Shown: positions 46,746 to 58,704, numbered from the stretch's first letter. The stretch: DNA of 64,000 nucleotides from Zygnema cylindricum (GCA_037447655.1 JBBHKE010002024.1:186001-250000), one strand, 5' to 3'. Notes: generated by a model from the sequence alone, not told the origin. Program-made: numbers and translations.

Positions 46746-48527
46746 AAAGATCAGTAGGGGAGTACACGTGTACAACAAACAGAAAATATAACCTCGAAAC
46801 AGAGAAGCGACTGAATGTCAGGGAAATATGACCATTGGTCATATTCTATAATTTGTAGCATTGTACAGTACAGTAGTACTCGCCAGGAGAGCGTATCCGT
46901 ACATGGCGGCTGCAAAGCCCTGTTTTGTTTATGCTGGTCAGAGGTTTGCTCTGAACCCCGCCACAAGGTACTAGAAATCTATGTTTTAGAGAAGGAAAGA
47001 AATTGATCTTCCAGTTCAAGTTTAACTCTTAGTTCGAATCGATGGGATTGAAAGGTTGATACATGGAGAACTTGACGACAAAAGATACGGGTGAACTCCA
47101 AAATAGGCTGGTCCAATTATATTGCGTGAAACGTCATAGGTTGGACATTATTACTTTCTAGTGAACGCATCGCGATTTGCAACATATTATGGACCGTCCA
47201 TACAGACCATCGGACGGTTTTACAAAACCTACAACATCAGAAACAATTGTACAGCATAAATGATTAAATGCAATCAATACGAAAACATCAAAGTCCGTAC
47301 GCAGCTGAGAATAGTTCGAACATTAAACCTTGTAACGTGATTCCGTGACCTTCTACTGTCAATGTAGACGATGAAGCATACAAATTTGAAATTTCAATTT
47401 TGTCTCGAACGGTCATGTTCTTGGTCATCTATTATGTGTTCTTGCCCTCGTCACTCCCTCTATTTCGAACAAAGATCTCTATGTTCTTGCCCCTATCATT
47501 CCTCGTTTGGTGATTTCCTTCCAGTCGAGTCTCTTTGGAGCCAACGTGTTATCTTCCTCCAACAACCTTGACATTTCTTTTTCTCCTCCTCTATTTCAAA
47601 CCGTGTTTTGCAGATCCATTAGTTAAAGTACGGTTAGATGGGCGCCGTCACTCAATCTTAGCTGCTTGATGTGCTTCCTCAAACAATTTCCTTGCCCATA
47701 CGCTCTCTTATTCGTGCCTTTATATTGGAGTTACAATGTCGCTTACAATTATTATTTTACCCTTTGGTACAAACGGCGCCAATTCACCACTTCTCCCTGG
47801 TCTAGGCTTGAACTCCCTACCTGCGCTTAATTGGCTCTAGTTTTTTCAGTGCGTTTTACCGTGCGGGTCTAGGTTGGCACTTTGTTATCGGTTACTACAT
47901 AGCTATTTAGTTTGTTCGGCTCTATTTGTGTGCTTGGAAATATGTGTAGGGTTCGACGTATGGAAGTACGGACAGGACCAAAAAGTGAGACGTGCGGACA
48001 AGTCGGTCAACAAGACTTGACCGACGTAAGAAAACGTACGAACAAGACAAAAAATATCCTACGCTAAATGTCCTGTAACAGGTCTTACACGATTGGACTC
48101 CTTTTACGAGACAAGTTGTGTTATTGGCCTGTTTCCATAGTCTCATTTTGATGTTTCCTTCTTTTTTCACATCTTTATTTTGTTGTTTTAGCTTGTCATT
48201 TGATTTCACAGCGGTTTCAATTGTAATTTGGCCTTGTGTGGCATTTTCACCTTCGTTTTGCCTTTTATCTCACTCTTGTAATTTCGTTATTTGACTTTTT
48301 ATACCAAACAGTCTACTTTATCTAATGTCTCCTAATTAGTCAGGCAATTTATTGTATCTAATACGCAGGGATTAGTATGCGTAGCACATGAGTGGATTGT
48401 ATGTTCCAACCCACACTGTTTATGCAAAAAAAAAAAAAAAAAAGAACGGTGTGAATGGTTGCACGAAGGAAATTGTTTCCTCCCTTCCAAACACGGATGG
48501 ACTAAAGAAATGGCAAGTAGCAATTAT
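46746..48527. other. Intergenic region, no recognisable gene
   Basis: Sequence upstream of the ferredoxin gene. There are short repeated phrases (ATGTTCTTG twice, GTTCTTGCCC twice, at about 47414-47495) and an A-run at 48427-48442. I see no coherent coding or transposon structure. Confidence 0.4.
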
Positions 48528-48839
48528 TAGTGTTGTATATTGAGTAGGTTTTGCCGAAGATCAAAATTTATTGAGTAGGTGCCTTCTTGAGGGGTCTCGT
48601 TCACCAATGTACCGATATTAATGTATCGTATTCACCAATAATCCCGATATATCGGTGCACAGAATTCCCAGCCAATCAAATGTTCGGAAACCGTACTATA
48701 TCCAGTCAATTACCGTCAGTTATTGAATTATCAACATTTATTTCCAAACTCAATAAACATCAGATTTTCAAGGTTGTGGTATCTATAACTACGGGAAATG
48801 TGATATACTGACCTGGAATCTGCTCTATATACAACACTA
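48528..48839. mobile_element. hAT-like family A element, 312 bp
   Basis: Ends TAGTGTTGTATATTGAG and ATATACAACACTA. Flanks GCAATTAT and GCATTTAA match at 6 of 8 positions, consistent with an aged 8-bp duplication. Confidence 0.6.
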
Positions 48840-49103
48840 GCATTTAAGACAAATACAGTGGGTGAAAAGTTGACACATAAAACTAGCAGTCTCCGACAAA
48901 CAACGCTACTACAGGCACCACTGGACTTTTGGTGAAACAATCTATACATTAATTCATTTATGAAATCAACATCTCTACCGTTCCTAATTCTAAAACAACA
49001 ATGTAATAAGCCACATCATCCCTTTTGATTTTGTCGACTTCTGCGTACGGACTATATAAAGAGCCAAAAAAAAACAGCATTGCAATCATATAATGAGCTT
49101 CAC

Positions 49104-51988
49104 TCAACCACTCTCCGACTCCTCTCGGACATAACTGTGCATAACCCGGCCTACTCCTCTAAACTCCCTAAAATAATATGCGGCCACTTGGCCTGCAGAA
49201 TCGGAAAGAAGGTCAACTTGAATGCCGTTGTGACCGTGCTCTATGCCTGAACTGTGTACATAGATCACAGTGCCTCTCGGAGGTGGATCTGATTGGGGCG
49301 AAGTGTCGGTAGTAGTCTGTACTTGTCGACTTTCAGCGGCTTCAGAAGCTGACGACCGATCAGTAATAGCAGACGCGGTAACTTCACGAGTTGTGTTTGG
49401 ATTAATGGCAACACAAAGGCCGACATGGCTTGCTTTTGTCCCACTTCCAAAAAAAACCTGCAAAAATATGAAAGCTACGCGCTCTTTCTTTAGTCGATGC
49501 GAAAAGTTGACAAGACAGTTTCTTCCAAGACAGCGACACAAGTTATCTTAATATGCGTGTAAAGCTATTTTTAGTCCGCACATAAATTTCCAGCATTGCA
49601 ATTTCCAGCAGAAATTCGCATGGACACTCCTTTTCATTATTATTTGCCAGGATCTGACAATTAGGTTGCTTGCATTTTTTCAATTGCACTACAAGCAATC
49701 ATGTAAACAGGTTCAAACGATCTTTCCTTGCGATGGATGACACAAAGGAAAAGGGCCCTTTTCCCTGTGATCGGAACAATTTTGCTTACATTGATTCTTT
49801 AGAAAGACGCATTAAATGTGACAATTGATGTACCTTTGCTACTATCGCAACTGTGGACTTGAACATACCTTATCAATTTGTTTGCTGCTGAATTCACAAC
49901 TTATTCTAGGAGGCAAGCGCAACGCCTCAATAATAATTTTATAACTAAATAGATTCAGTTTTCTGTTGTAAAAATAATCGATTCTGGTTTCAACACCATT
50001 GACACCTCCAATGGAAACTGTTTTGTATTGTGTGGACACATCGCAATGGCCAGAAAGGTCACAATGCTATTAAAATCCCTCCCTAAAAATTAAAATCTTG
50101 GAAGTCTGAGACCGAGACAATAACTAAACCCTACGAACATACAACTAGCGACGTCAAAAATAGTTTCAAACAGACATGTAAGACAAAGTTTTGGAAAGCC
50201 TCACCAGATCACCCGGGGCTGCGATTTCGAGTGACACCTTAGAAGTAAAGGCTTCCTGCAAGGACAATCATTAGCCAATGAGAGAGGGAGAAAAACAGCA
50301 GACAATACTTGGAAGGAAAGCGCACAGGTGATTCAACTAGAAATATACGACAGATTGTGAGTAAAGATTGTAGCTGAACTATGAACCAAAACATTTGAAT
50401 GTGGAAGCTTAGAAATCCCACCTGCTGGTAAGCGTCTCTAGGAATCCAAATGCCTTCTGAGGCAAACGCATGTTGAACTGCACATGAAACGCTATTCCCC
50501 GTTACTCTCTAAACTGAAAGCGGAGGTGATGATTCCATTTCAAACAACATTCCATCACTACTGTCTCTGAAAGGCCATTTTCTCATTACCAAATGCGAAT
50601 TCCACTTAAAACATCATCCCCAAGATTTCCTGCAAGATAGATAACAGCTCATTTTCATGCTTTCAGTTTTCCACATAGTTCTACTCAACTGAGACCGCTG
50701 CAGTCGTAGTTTGGACCGGCTGTACCGCCCCACATATAGCGGTTTGGAACCTCTTTTGCAGCCATAGAGAATGCAACAACTTTCCTTAACCGATTTTCAA
50801 TCGCTGGTCGTAGAAGCAAAGTGGGATGAAAAGTTTTGTGTTCTGAAACCGGTTCCAAAGAATGCCATTGAATAGGCGAGATCCAACCACTGTAACCATC
50901 TTCTAAAAGCTTTAGGAAAACCGGATTTCTGCAAATGTCAGAAAAAAAAGTACACAGGTCAGAAAGTGAAAGAGGCACATTTCTATCGGTCGTTCGATAA
51001 TACATCTCAAAATGGCTTTCCTTCCTCGTTCCTTTAAAAAAATGACCTGACCTATATGACAAATGCCTTAACCATCCATTGATCGATAGAAAAAGAAAGG
51101 GAGAGAGAGAGAGGGAGGGGGGGGAAGAGAGGGGGGGAGGAGAGGGTAGAGAGGACAATTTAAGCTGTAGTTTTACTTTCACAGCAAAATGCAAAATAAA
51201 CAAAGAAGATTTAATACCCTTCGAGCCCAAATACAATCAGAACTTAAAGGACTCTACATCTAATTCTTGGAACACTATATTTTACGATTTTCAGAAAAGA
51301 AGGAAAAGGATCCTTGTGTCAAAAATTGAGAAACTCCATATTTTCAGAGTCAGTAATTACAAGCACTATAAGAGTACTAATCTATCGCCCGAATATTTTA
51401 TTCCATATAATTTCTATTCCAAAGAAAGTTAATTATTTGTATTTAAAACAGAGCTAATTACTTGAATACAAAGATGTCTATAGGTATCTAAGGCGCTTTT
51501 TTTCTTTTTTTCTTTACTTAAACAAAAAAAATTGAAGCCATTACGGCTTCTCTATCAAAGGCGCCCCTCATGGCAAATAAAATTAGGGTTTTACATTTCT
51601 GCAAAGTCGTAAAGTTTCAAGGGTTCTTTCAAAATTCACCAACAAGTCCCGAAATCTAAACACAGTTAAAAAAACTAACATGAAATTACAAAGAAGTTCC
51701 TGGAATTCCTTTGAAACTTTCTAAAAGTTTAAGGCGATACAAAGTGGTTTCCGGAAGAAAAAAAAAGTAAAAGTATCTTCTACGATTTTTTACAAATTTA
51801 GATTTTGATTAGCAAACTAGTTATGAAAACAGTCGAGAGCGACCTTCAGTTCCCGACCTGCCGTCAGAATCCACCGACACGATGAGGTGGCGGCCTCGCC
51901 AAGCCTCGGTGGCAACAATATGGCACGAGGAGGAGTCGTACACGACAAGCGACAAAGCGACGACCGACATTTCCCGCCAGCTTGCCAT
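49104..51988 (-). CDS. SH3b-NlpC/P60 peptidoglycan endopeptidase, cyanobacterial type, 5 exons
   Basis: The NlpC/P60 family cleaves gamma-D-glutamyl-diamino acid bonds in peptidoglycan stem peptides. Exons (minus) are 51988-51858, 50928-50690, 50477-50422, 50255-50205 and 49457-49104, all in phase, 276 residues. Residues 1-75 resemble the N-terminal SH3b domain of cyanobacterial relatives (LVVYDSSS, then RGRHLIV and LLEDGYSGWIS). The catalytic domain shows YMWGGTAGPNYDCSGL (Cys120), FASEGIWIPRDAYQQEAFT, PGDLVFFGSGTKASHVGLCV (His170), YVHSSG (His227) and a conserved end YYFREFRGVGRV. Between His170 and His227 is an added Ser/Thr/Glu-rich linker of about 45 residues absent from the bacterial form. 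No transit peptide is seen; a TTACTGCAG acceptor-like site just upstream (about 52007-52015) could join a missing first exon. The introns show it is a nuclear gene, not contamination. Confidence 0.92.
51098..51153. repeat. G/A-rich tract in NlpC/P60 intron 1
   Basis: A purine run of GAGAGAGAGGGAGGGGG type on +, pyrimidine on the sense strand, within the first intron. Confidence 0.8.
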
Positions 51989-52114
51989 GGCCGAGAGTCG
52001 GATGGACGCTGCAGTAAGGAAGATCTATGCGGTCTGAACTTCCAAATTATGAGCAACGTTTTCGTATTGCAAACAAATTGGAATCTATTTCACTATCGTA
52101 TGTACTTGGAGGTA
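51989..52114. promoter_or_regulatory. Region upstream of NlpC/P60 start
   Basis: An in-frame stop (TAG) lies 13 codons before the ATG. An acceptor-like CTTACTGCAG between them leaves open an additional upstream exon. No promoter motif is assigned. Confidence 0.35.
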
Positions 52115-52349
52115 CACGCTGTACCGCTATTAGTGTTAGACTGTTAATGTTTTTTTTTCATTTTTTTGCCAATTAAAACAACTTTTCTCCGTACACAATT
52201 GTCGGATTGTGGATCTGACGGTTGCGATTTAAATCTAAGATTCTCACCTTCCGATTTGCGGTCTCCATGTAAAAATCGGACAAGTGTGTACGGATAAAAG
52301 ATGTTTTAATTGGCAAAAATATTATTAACACTCATAGCGATACACGGTG
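52115..52349. repeat. TA-flanked MITE, 235 bp, uninterrupted copy
   Basis: Left end CACGCTGTACCGCTATTAG, right end TCATAGCGATACACGGTG, with TA on both sides (52113-52114 and 52350-52351). It is the uninterrupted relative of 38510-39403. Confidence 0.7.
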
Positions 52350-52367
52350 TACTTCCACGCTATTTTC

Positions 52368-52803
52368 TAGTGTTGTGTATCGGTAAGGATTTGCCGATAA
52401 CCGATATGGGCCTATTTTCGAGTAGCCGATAATCGATATATCGGTACGGAGATATATGTACGAACCGTACATATAAAAGTACGGCCAATCATACACGTAA
52501 ATCAAAACATAAATAAACGTACTGAGGTGCCTACCAATCAGATCATTTGTACAAGCCGAAAGTACAGTAGCCGGCATAAGATATGTACGGCTTTAGTACG
52601 GCTCCAGATAAAAAGATGTACCTTTTACATCCGACGTTATGGCTTGTCCCTTTCTTCCTTGGGATCCACTGGAAACCTGCCACGTGTACTACGGACAGAA
52701 AGTACAGAAAGTACAAATATATCGGTAGCTCTGACCGTTCGATAACCGATAACTATCGGTATTGGTGTTATCGCGATAGCTTTTTTACCGATACACAACA
52801 CTA
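52368..52803. mobile_element. hAT-like family A element, 436 bp
   Basis: Ends TAGTGTTGTGTATCGG and CCGATACACAACACTA, with the exact 8-bp duplication CTATTTTC (52360-52367 and 52804-52811). It looks like a shortened version of 13364-14257: the same words GATCCACTGG, CTGCCACGTGT and CTCTGACCGTTCGATAACCG occur in both. Confidence 0.9.
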
Positions 52804-53156
52804 CTATTTTCTTTACTTGGATCGAAAAAAAAAAATGTATTTTTACGCTTCTGACGAACGTTAAATCACGACGTGCTCCCGCATGCTCCATTTTTTTTTC
52901 CTGGACCTTGGTCAGACGTGTCGTTAAAGCAAGATAGAAGAAAATTATAAATGACCGCGGCTTTCTTCAGGACGTGACATGCAGCCACGTGTCGCTAACG
53001 ATTCACAAACTCTACTGACAATGCATCCTTATCGCCGAACCGCGCGCGTCCCCACGTTCGGAAAAAACACTTCTGTCCGACAAAAAATATTCGCACAAAA
53101 TTTGCGTCTTCTGCCCGTCATGTCGCGCTGGTATGTACGTCCTGGGATCCGAATAA

Positions 53157-54097
53157 GGGGGTGTCCCAATTGTAATCGATACTTTGAAGAAGTATTTCCG
53201 ATTTTATTGAAGATTCTCCGTACTACTTTTCATTGGGTTCCAATGTGCGAAAATGAAATCGGAACTTTGGAATGTGACGGTTTGTATACGTAGGTACAAA
53301 CTGTGACGGTTGAAAACGACTACGAAACTTCCTAACAATTGGTGACGGCTTACAAAAACAGCGGCAGTTGTAGACGTCTAGATTTTTGTGACATTGTAGA
53401 TGTCTAGGTTTTGTGACATTAGGCGTCATGCTCACCTGTGACAACATCAACGTCACTAATTCCAAAACCTTCCGCCATGGCTTTCGGATTTCGTTTTTTC
53501 GTCTTTCTCACTAGACCTGTCATGAAAATACTCCCAATGGTAGTCAAAAAGTTTTTTTTATAGCTCCTTCATTTCATGAAAATATTGTCGCATTTCGTTC
53601 CAATAAGTGTGAGATTAAAGCGGGGGTGTGAGAAGGAGAGGGAGAGGCGACGACATCGTAAACTTCCAAATTGGACCCTTAGATGAAAGTGGAGGTCCGA
53701 GACCCCTCAAACAAAATTCCGTACATGCGCTTGACAGGCAAGGAAAAAAATAGCTAGTACTCTCCTTCCAATTAAAATTTTCTCACTCGAGTGGCGCTTG
53801 CGTGGAACGCTTTACATTCGTTGTTTGAGTGATACTATGACTAAAATCACCTCGCGAGGTGATTTTTCGTAAAAAAATTTGATGACCTGGCTTCGCGTGC
53901 CCAAGGGTCGAAAGAGGAAAACGACAAACTTAGTACATAAGACGACAAACATGGAGTACATTCAGAGTATCGTATTGGCGTTCATCGTATAGTGGTATTA
54001 GCATTTTTTCCGTACGGCAAAATATTTTCTCGTTGCGGATTGAATTTTGGGGGGAAAAGACAGAAAAAAGTCGATATTTTAAAACAAGGGACACCCC
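53157..54097. mobile_element. PIF/Harbinger-like element, 941 bp
   Basis: Flanked by TAA on both sides (53154-53156 and 54098-54100), with ends GGGGTGTCCC and GGGACACCCC. It shares the TGTAGACGTCTAGA, CTTCCGCCATGGCTT and palindrome segments (perfect 24-bp palindrome with half-site AAAATCACCTCG at 53843-53866) with other members. Confidence 0.82.
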
Positions 54098-54240
54098 TAA
54101 AAGGTCACCAACATGGAACAAGAAAAATCTTTGCAATAACTTAGGCTGTGTGCCCATGTAACCGAAAATTTAGAATGAAACTTTGGATTTTAGCAAAGAT
54201 TGTACGTAGTATTTCTAAGAGTGTTCCCATGACTTTTCAG

Positions 54241-54748
54241 AGTGTCCGACTTCGATCGTGGCTTGGCTTGCCCCGTTGCATTTGTGGTCAAACTATAGAC
54301 GAGCAAAGGGTCAATTTGCTTCGTTGCTCACGTCGTGGGGAGCAACCAACGACACCAAGCGTGGTACGAGATGTAATCGTTGCCAAGGGTTATGAAGTAG
54401 GATACAAAATAAAGCGTGAGGTGTTGCATGTGCTACCCCATTTTCACAATCTAGGGATACACGGGGCCCTCGTGTGGATCTTGTGATTCAACATGGCGCG
54501 GCGAGAACATTGGGTGATGTAGTCCTCACGGAACCTATAGGATCCCCTGTTTCCTTGCGGACCACATTGCATGTCGGTGTTGCGGCTCGAGTTCCAACGA
54601 CTTCCACAGGATGTGACTACGCGTACCGAGGCCCAGCTGATAGTTCCATGCCATTTGCTTTAGAGATATTTGGAACCTTAAACTCTTCTTTCGACAATTT
54701 TTTAAGCGATTTGTGTTGGATGACCTTTCGAACTTTAGCGACCTGACA
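54241..54748 (+). pseudogene. Decayed non-LTR retrotransposon ORF2 C-terminal fragment
   Basis: A frame reading SWLGLPRCICGQTIDEQ, NLLRCSRRGE, VVRDVIVAKGYEVGYKIKRE shifts near 54470 into one reading RVDLVIQHGAARTLGDVVL, VGVAARV, then PFALEIFGTLN and FLSDLC. This order (Cys-rich knuckle, VRD, RVDxVI, RTLxDVV, PLxxEIFG) resembles the tail that follows reverse transcriptase in LINE-like proteins of plants and algae, as I remember them. The frameshift and missing RT core make it non-functional. Confidence 0.6.
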
Positions 54749-55865
54749 TCCCTTCTCCAGCTCCCATGTCGCCTTTTTACAACCAACCCATCTATGTCGC
54801 ACTTCAACGTTCCCAAGCGTCGGGCCTTCAACGTTCGTAAGCGTCGTCCATTGTCTTACAGAGCACGGCGGTGATTGATGGTCGAGGATTGCGAGACTTA
54901 CCCCCGCGCATGGCGCATATAGACGATATTCGTATCTCTAATCTTTAGTGTGGCATGGTCTCAAGTTTCAATGTCTAAAGTAGTTTTGTATTGTTTCAAT
55001 GTTTTAGTCTTTGTTGTACATTTTTTTTTTAAGGCTTTTAAACCACCTTTGTTGTGCTTGTAGTCCTTTAGGTTTTTGGTCTTTTACCTTAATTGGTCAT
55101 CAATTCTTTTAAATGATAATCATATTTTGTATTTTGATGGTCTTACCATTGCGTTTTTTTTAAATGAAATCTATTTGATGTCCAAGAATGAATTTGCAGC
55201 TTTTAAAGTGATTGTTGTAGATATGGGTAAAACTTGTGTCGATTGAAAACGACTACGAAAATTCAAAAAAATTGTCGATGTATACAAAAACAGCGACGGT
55301 TGTAGGCAATTATTTGTAATTTTTATGACATTGTAGGTAATTAAGGTTTTGTGGTATTGAGAAGCCAGGCTCACTTGTGACATCAATAGTACGAAAACTT
55401 TCCGCCATGGCTTCCCGTTTTTTTATTTATCTTTTATCACCCGATTTGCCATCAAACTACGACCAAAGGTATTTAAAAAAAAAGTTATTTCATTTCACAC
55501 CCTAATTGTTGTATTTCATTCGGGGAAGAGGGAGAGAGGAGCGGTAGATTAAGAGGGCGGGGGAGAGACTAGGACGACGTAAAAAATTGCAAAGGACCCA
55601 TAAACAAAAGATTAAAAGCATAGTTGCCCAATTCGTACGAATTTTAACGACGTACTATTCGTCGATTTCACACTTTTCGTCAATTTCGTTTAGTTTTTGC
55701 TATACGAAGCTATGCAAACATGTACGAAAATGTACGAAGATAATATTCCCTAAAAAATCCTTAAATAATCCTAAAAAATACGTAAAATTTTCAGAAATGT
55801 ACAAAATTATACGAAAAGTGTACCCTAAAAAGTATAATTCCTAAAAGTGTGAAAAATCTAAGGTA

Positions 55866-57625
55866 CACCGCGAATCGCTATTAAGGTTAATCACGCTAAT
55901 TTGGTGAAATTTAATCGTCTAAGCGTTATATTGAGTTTTTACGCAAATTGAAACGAAACCTTTTTAAACTAAAGTACTATATAAGTCTTGTATGGAAATA
56001 TTAAAACGTACGAAACGAAATTTGGCTGTCAATGTAAGAATGTTGATTCGTTGATAGTGTGGCTCGATTTCGTCGCATTTGACAGCGCATTTTTTTCATT
56101 TAATTTCAATTGATATTTTACGATGGTTTATTCTATTATAGTGTACAAAGTTTATTTCGTTTCTTCTGTTTCAATATGTCTGTACAAGACTTATAGGACT
56201 TTAGTTTAACGAGGTTTCGTTTCAATTTGCGTCTAAGTTCAATGTAACGCTTAGAGCACTTTCCCATGTAACCGAAACTTTAGTCTTGTAACTTTGTTTT
56301 TAGCGAAGATTAACAATACTACTTTCAGAGCATTCGTATGTAAAAAAAATATAATCGTGACGGATGTAGACGTGGGTGTAATTTGTGACGGTTTGTAGAT
56401 GACTACAAAACTCGCGACAAATGATGATGTTTCCAAAATAGCGACGTTTGTAGACGTCTAACTACTTGTGACATTGTCGATGTTTAGGGTTTGAGACATT
56501 TTGACGTCACGCTCACTTATGATAGCGTCGACGTCACTGAATCTAAAACATTCCGCCATGGTTTCCCGATTTTGTTTTATCGTCCGTTCTCACTCTACTT
56601 GCCATCAAAACAAGCTAAAAGATAGCCAAAAGAAGTATATTTTAAAGATATTTTATTTGATACCATTATTGCATTTTTCATTGCAATAATTGTGAGATAT
56701 ACGCGTTAGTGGGAGAGGGAGAGAGGCGCTTTCACGGACTTCGCTGTTGCGAAATGGCGTCCGTTGGTCGAGACCCCCTCCACAATTATTGTACGAAAAA
56801 AAGCACACGGAAAAAAGTTTCGCACAGGCTGGAAACGTGCAGTAGGTTTTTTTTTTGTACTCCGGGCACAAAAATTGTCAAAAACCTCCGTCGCGTGCAA
56901 AATCATATGCATATTCGCCCACGTCGTGGAGCTTTGTTTAAAATCACCTCGCGAGGTGATTTTCTATAAAGTTTGAAGATGAGCCGGAAAGACGCGGAAG
57001 TGGGTGAAACGCGCTAAACGACAAATTGCATCGCGCTAGACGACAAACTACAGTACAGTTAAAGTTTCAAGGGAACGCAACTTGTACGGTGGTAATTTCG
57101 TTTTTTTGGTACGGCTGCGTGTTTTCTCGTTTTTTTTCAAGTTATACAAGAAAACGACAAAAATTAACTGTAACTTTAGCACATGGGAAAGTGCCCTTAG
57201 ACGATTAAATTTCAATTTTGCGGCGAAGTGCTCTCACTGTGGAGCTCAGGTAAAGACAAAAAGTGATTGTTTGCAACACTTTTATTTACATGTGGTTGCA
57301 GCAGTTTTGTTACCGTAAACGTTCGCCGACCGTGTGAATTGCTAATTTTAATATGACGGTCGACGTCCGCAAGCGCGGCAAAATTTTAAGCGGTGGAAAC
57401 AATATTTTGAAAGTCAAAGTTGTCCAACCGATTGACCGTCAAATTTGTACTCAAATGTACTTTATTTGTACCTATATGTACTTCAAATGTACATTTTTTT
57501 ACAAAATGACGTAAGTGGTTGTGCGCAACCAAAACAATCACTGTTATGATCAATTCCCTTATTTATTTATGATAATTACAATTCGTGGTGTGATATATGC
57601 TTAACGCTAATAACAATGAGCGTTG
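55866..57625. repeat. TA-flanked MITE enlarged by nested insertion
   Basis: The left end CACCGCGAATCGCTATTAAG after TA (55864-55865) and the right end CGCTAATAACAATGAGCGTTG before TA (57626-57627) are inverted. Within it a hairpin of about 75-bp arms (CTAAGCGTTA...TAACGCTTAG, about 55919-56253) and the Harbinger-like element 56254-57196 are lodged. Confidence 0.5.
56254..57196. mobile_element. PIF/Harbinger-like element, 943 bp
   Basis: Ends GAGCACTTTCCCATGTA and CACATGGGAAAGTGCCC, with TTA on both sides (56251-56253 and 57197-57199). It is nearly the same as 3692-4638 throughout. Perfect 24-bp palindrome at 56940-56963. Confidence 0.85.
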
Positions 57626-57834
57626 TAATTTTTTACTTTTACGGTTACGGGCGGGTACGGTTGGTCGCAAGAAATCGAGTTTTGGTTAACTTTTATTTTC
57701 GTAAAAGCGTTTCGGTTAACGGTTAACAATTTAGGAGCTTGACATAACCTGGTCGGGCGTCAGGTACTCAGATTTTGAAAAAAAAAACGGTATGTTTCCG
57801 TTAATGAAAATTTTGACTTTTGCGACCTCTAATT

Positions 57835-57975
57835 GAAGGCCCCTTGCCGATATTCGATATGTACCTAGTTTTGAGTAGCCGATAATCAATTTTTCTCTTC
57901 GATATATCGAGAAGCTTAGCATATTGGCCGATAATTCAATGTATATTTATCGCTATGTATCGAAGCATAGTTGTT
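57835..57975. mobile_element. hAT-like family A fragment
   Basis: CCCCTTGCCGATATTCGATA and later ATATATCGAG words match the left part of 2709-3097, but no ends are left. Confidence 0.45.
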
Positions 57976-58675
57976 CATATCGTGCGATTTTTTCAATTTT
58001 TACGATTGAAACGTATAATTTGTGACAGTTGAAAAAAAATCGCAAAAAAACGCGCTGTACTTTCTGTCCGGTAAACTGAACGGGAAATTTATGTTAAAAG
58101 TACTATATTTCCCGTAAAATGTACGAGTTTTTACGGAAATGTACAGAATTTGAGGAAAAGATAAGTCGCAGTTATTAGTAATATCTGTCCAAATAACTGA
58201 ACAGAAATATCACGAAACCTGTACGTCAGTTCATCGAAAATATACGGACATTTTCGAAAAGAGATGTTGAACCGTCACAATATTTTCGCACGGTAAGTTT
58301 GAAAAATGTACAGACGTCTTCTTCAATTTATTTTGAAAGAAGCCGCCATGGAATCTTGAGAGCGAAATTGAAAGGAAGCTGCCTCCCTATCCCACCCTCC
58401 TCCCTCCCAAGCTTTTTACTATCCTCTCTTCCAGACTTCGGCCGAAGCAATCATGCCCATAATTTTTTTTTTTGCAGTCGTGTGATGTCTGTGAGATAGA
58501 GAGAGAAGGCGGCCATGGCTGTGTGTCACATTGCATTAGCAGCCAGACAGACTTTAATAAAAACCAGCCCAGGTTCGCATTTGCACCCTGATGTACAAAA
58601 GTTGACCGTAGCTGTTCGCACGCATGCCATTACCAGTTGAAGAAGAGAATCCGATACACGCATCAAGTGTGATAC

Positions 58676-58704
58676 GTATTATATATATATATATAATATA
58701 TTAT
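58676..58704. repeat. (TA)n microsatellite
   Basis: A short AT dinucleotide run in non-coding DNA. Confidence 0.8.

Noticed and set aside
45951-46778. 275-codon leftward open frame taken as one gene
   Set aside because: The part upstream of 46397 is translation of the CT-rich tract, and the part past 46121 is intron. Only 46397-46121 is ferredoxin exon 1.
47000-47060. Possible tRNA because of GTTCGAATC near 47032
   Set aside because: No matching acceptor stem, D-arm or anticodon arm can be drawn around it.
49104-51988. Bacterial contamination as source of the NlpC/P60 sequence
   Set aside because: Four phase-consistent GT-AG introns and surrounding eukaryotic transposons show it is part of the nuclear genome.
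54474-54746. Separate 90-codon gene starting MDLVIQHG
   Set aside because: It continues, in another frame, the retrotransposon tail just upstream, so it is part of a frameshifted relic.
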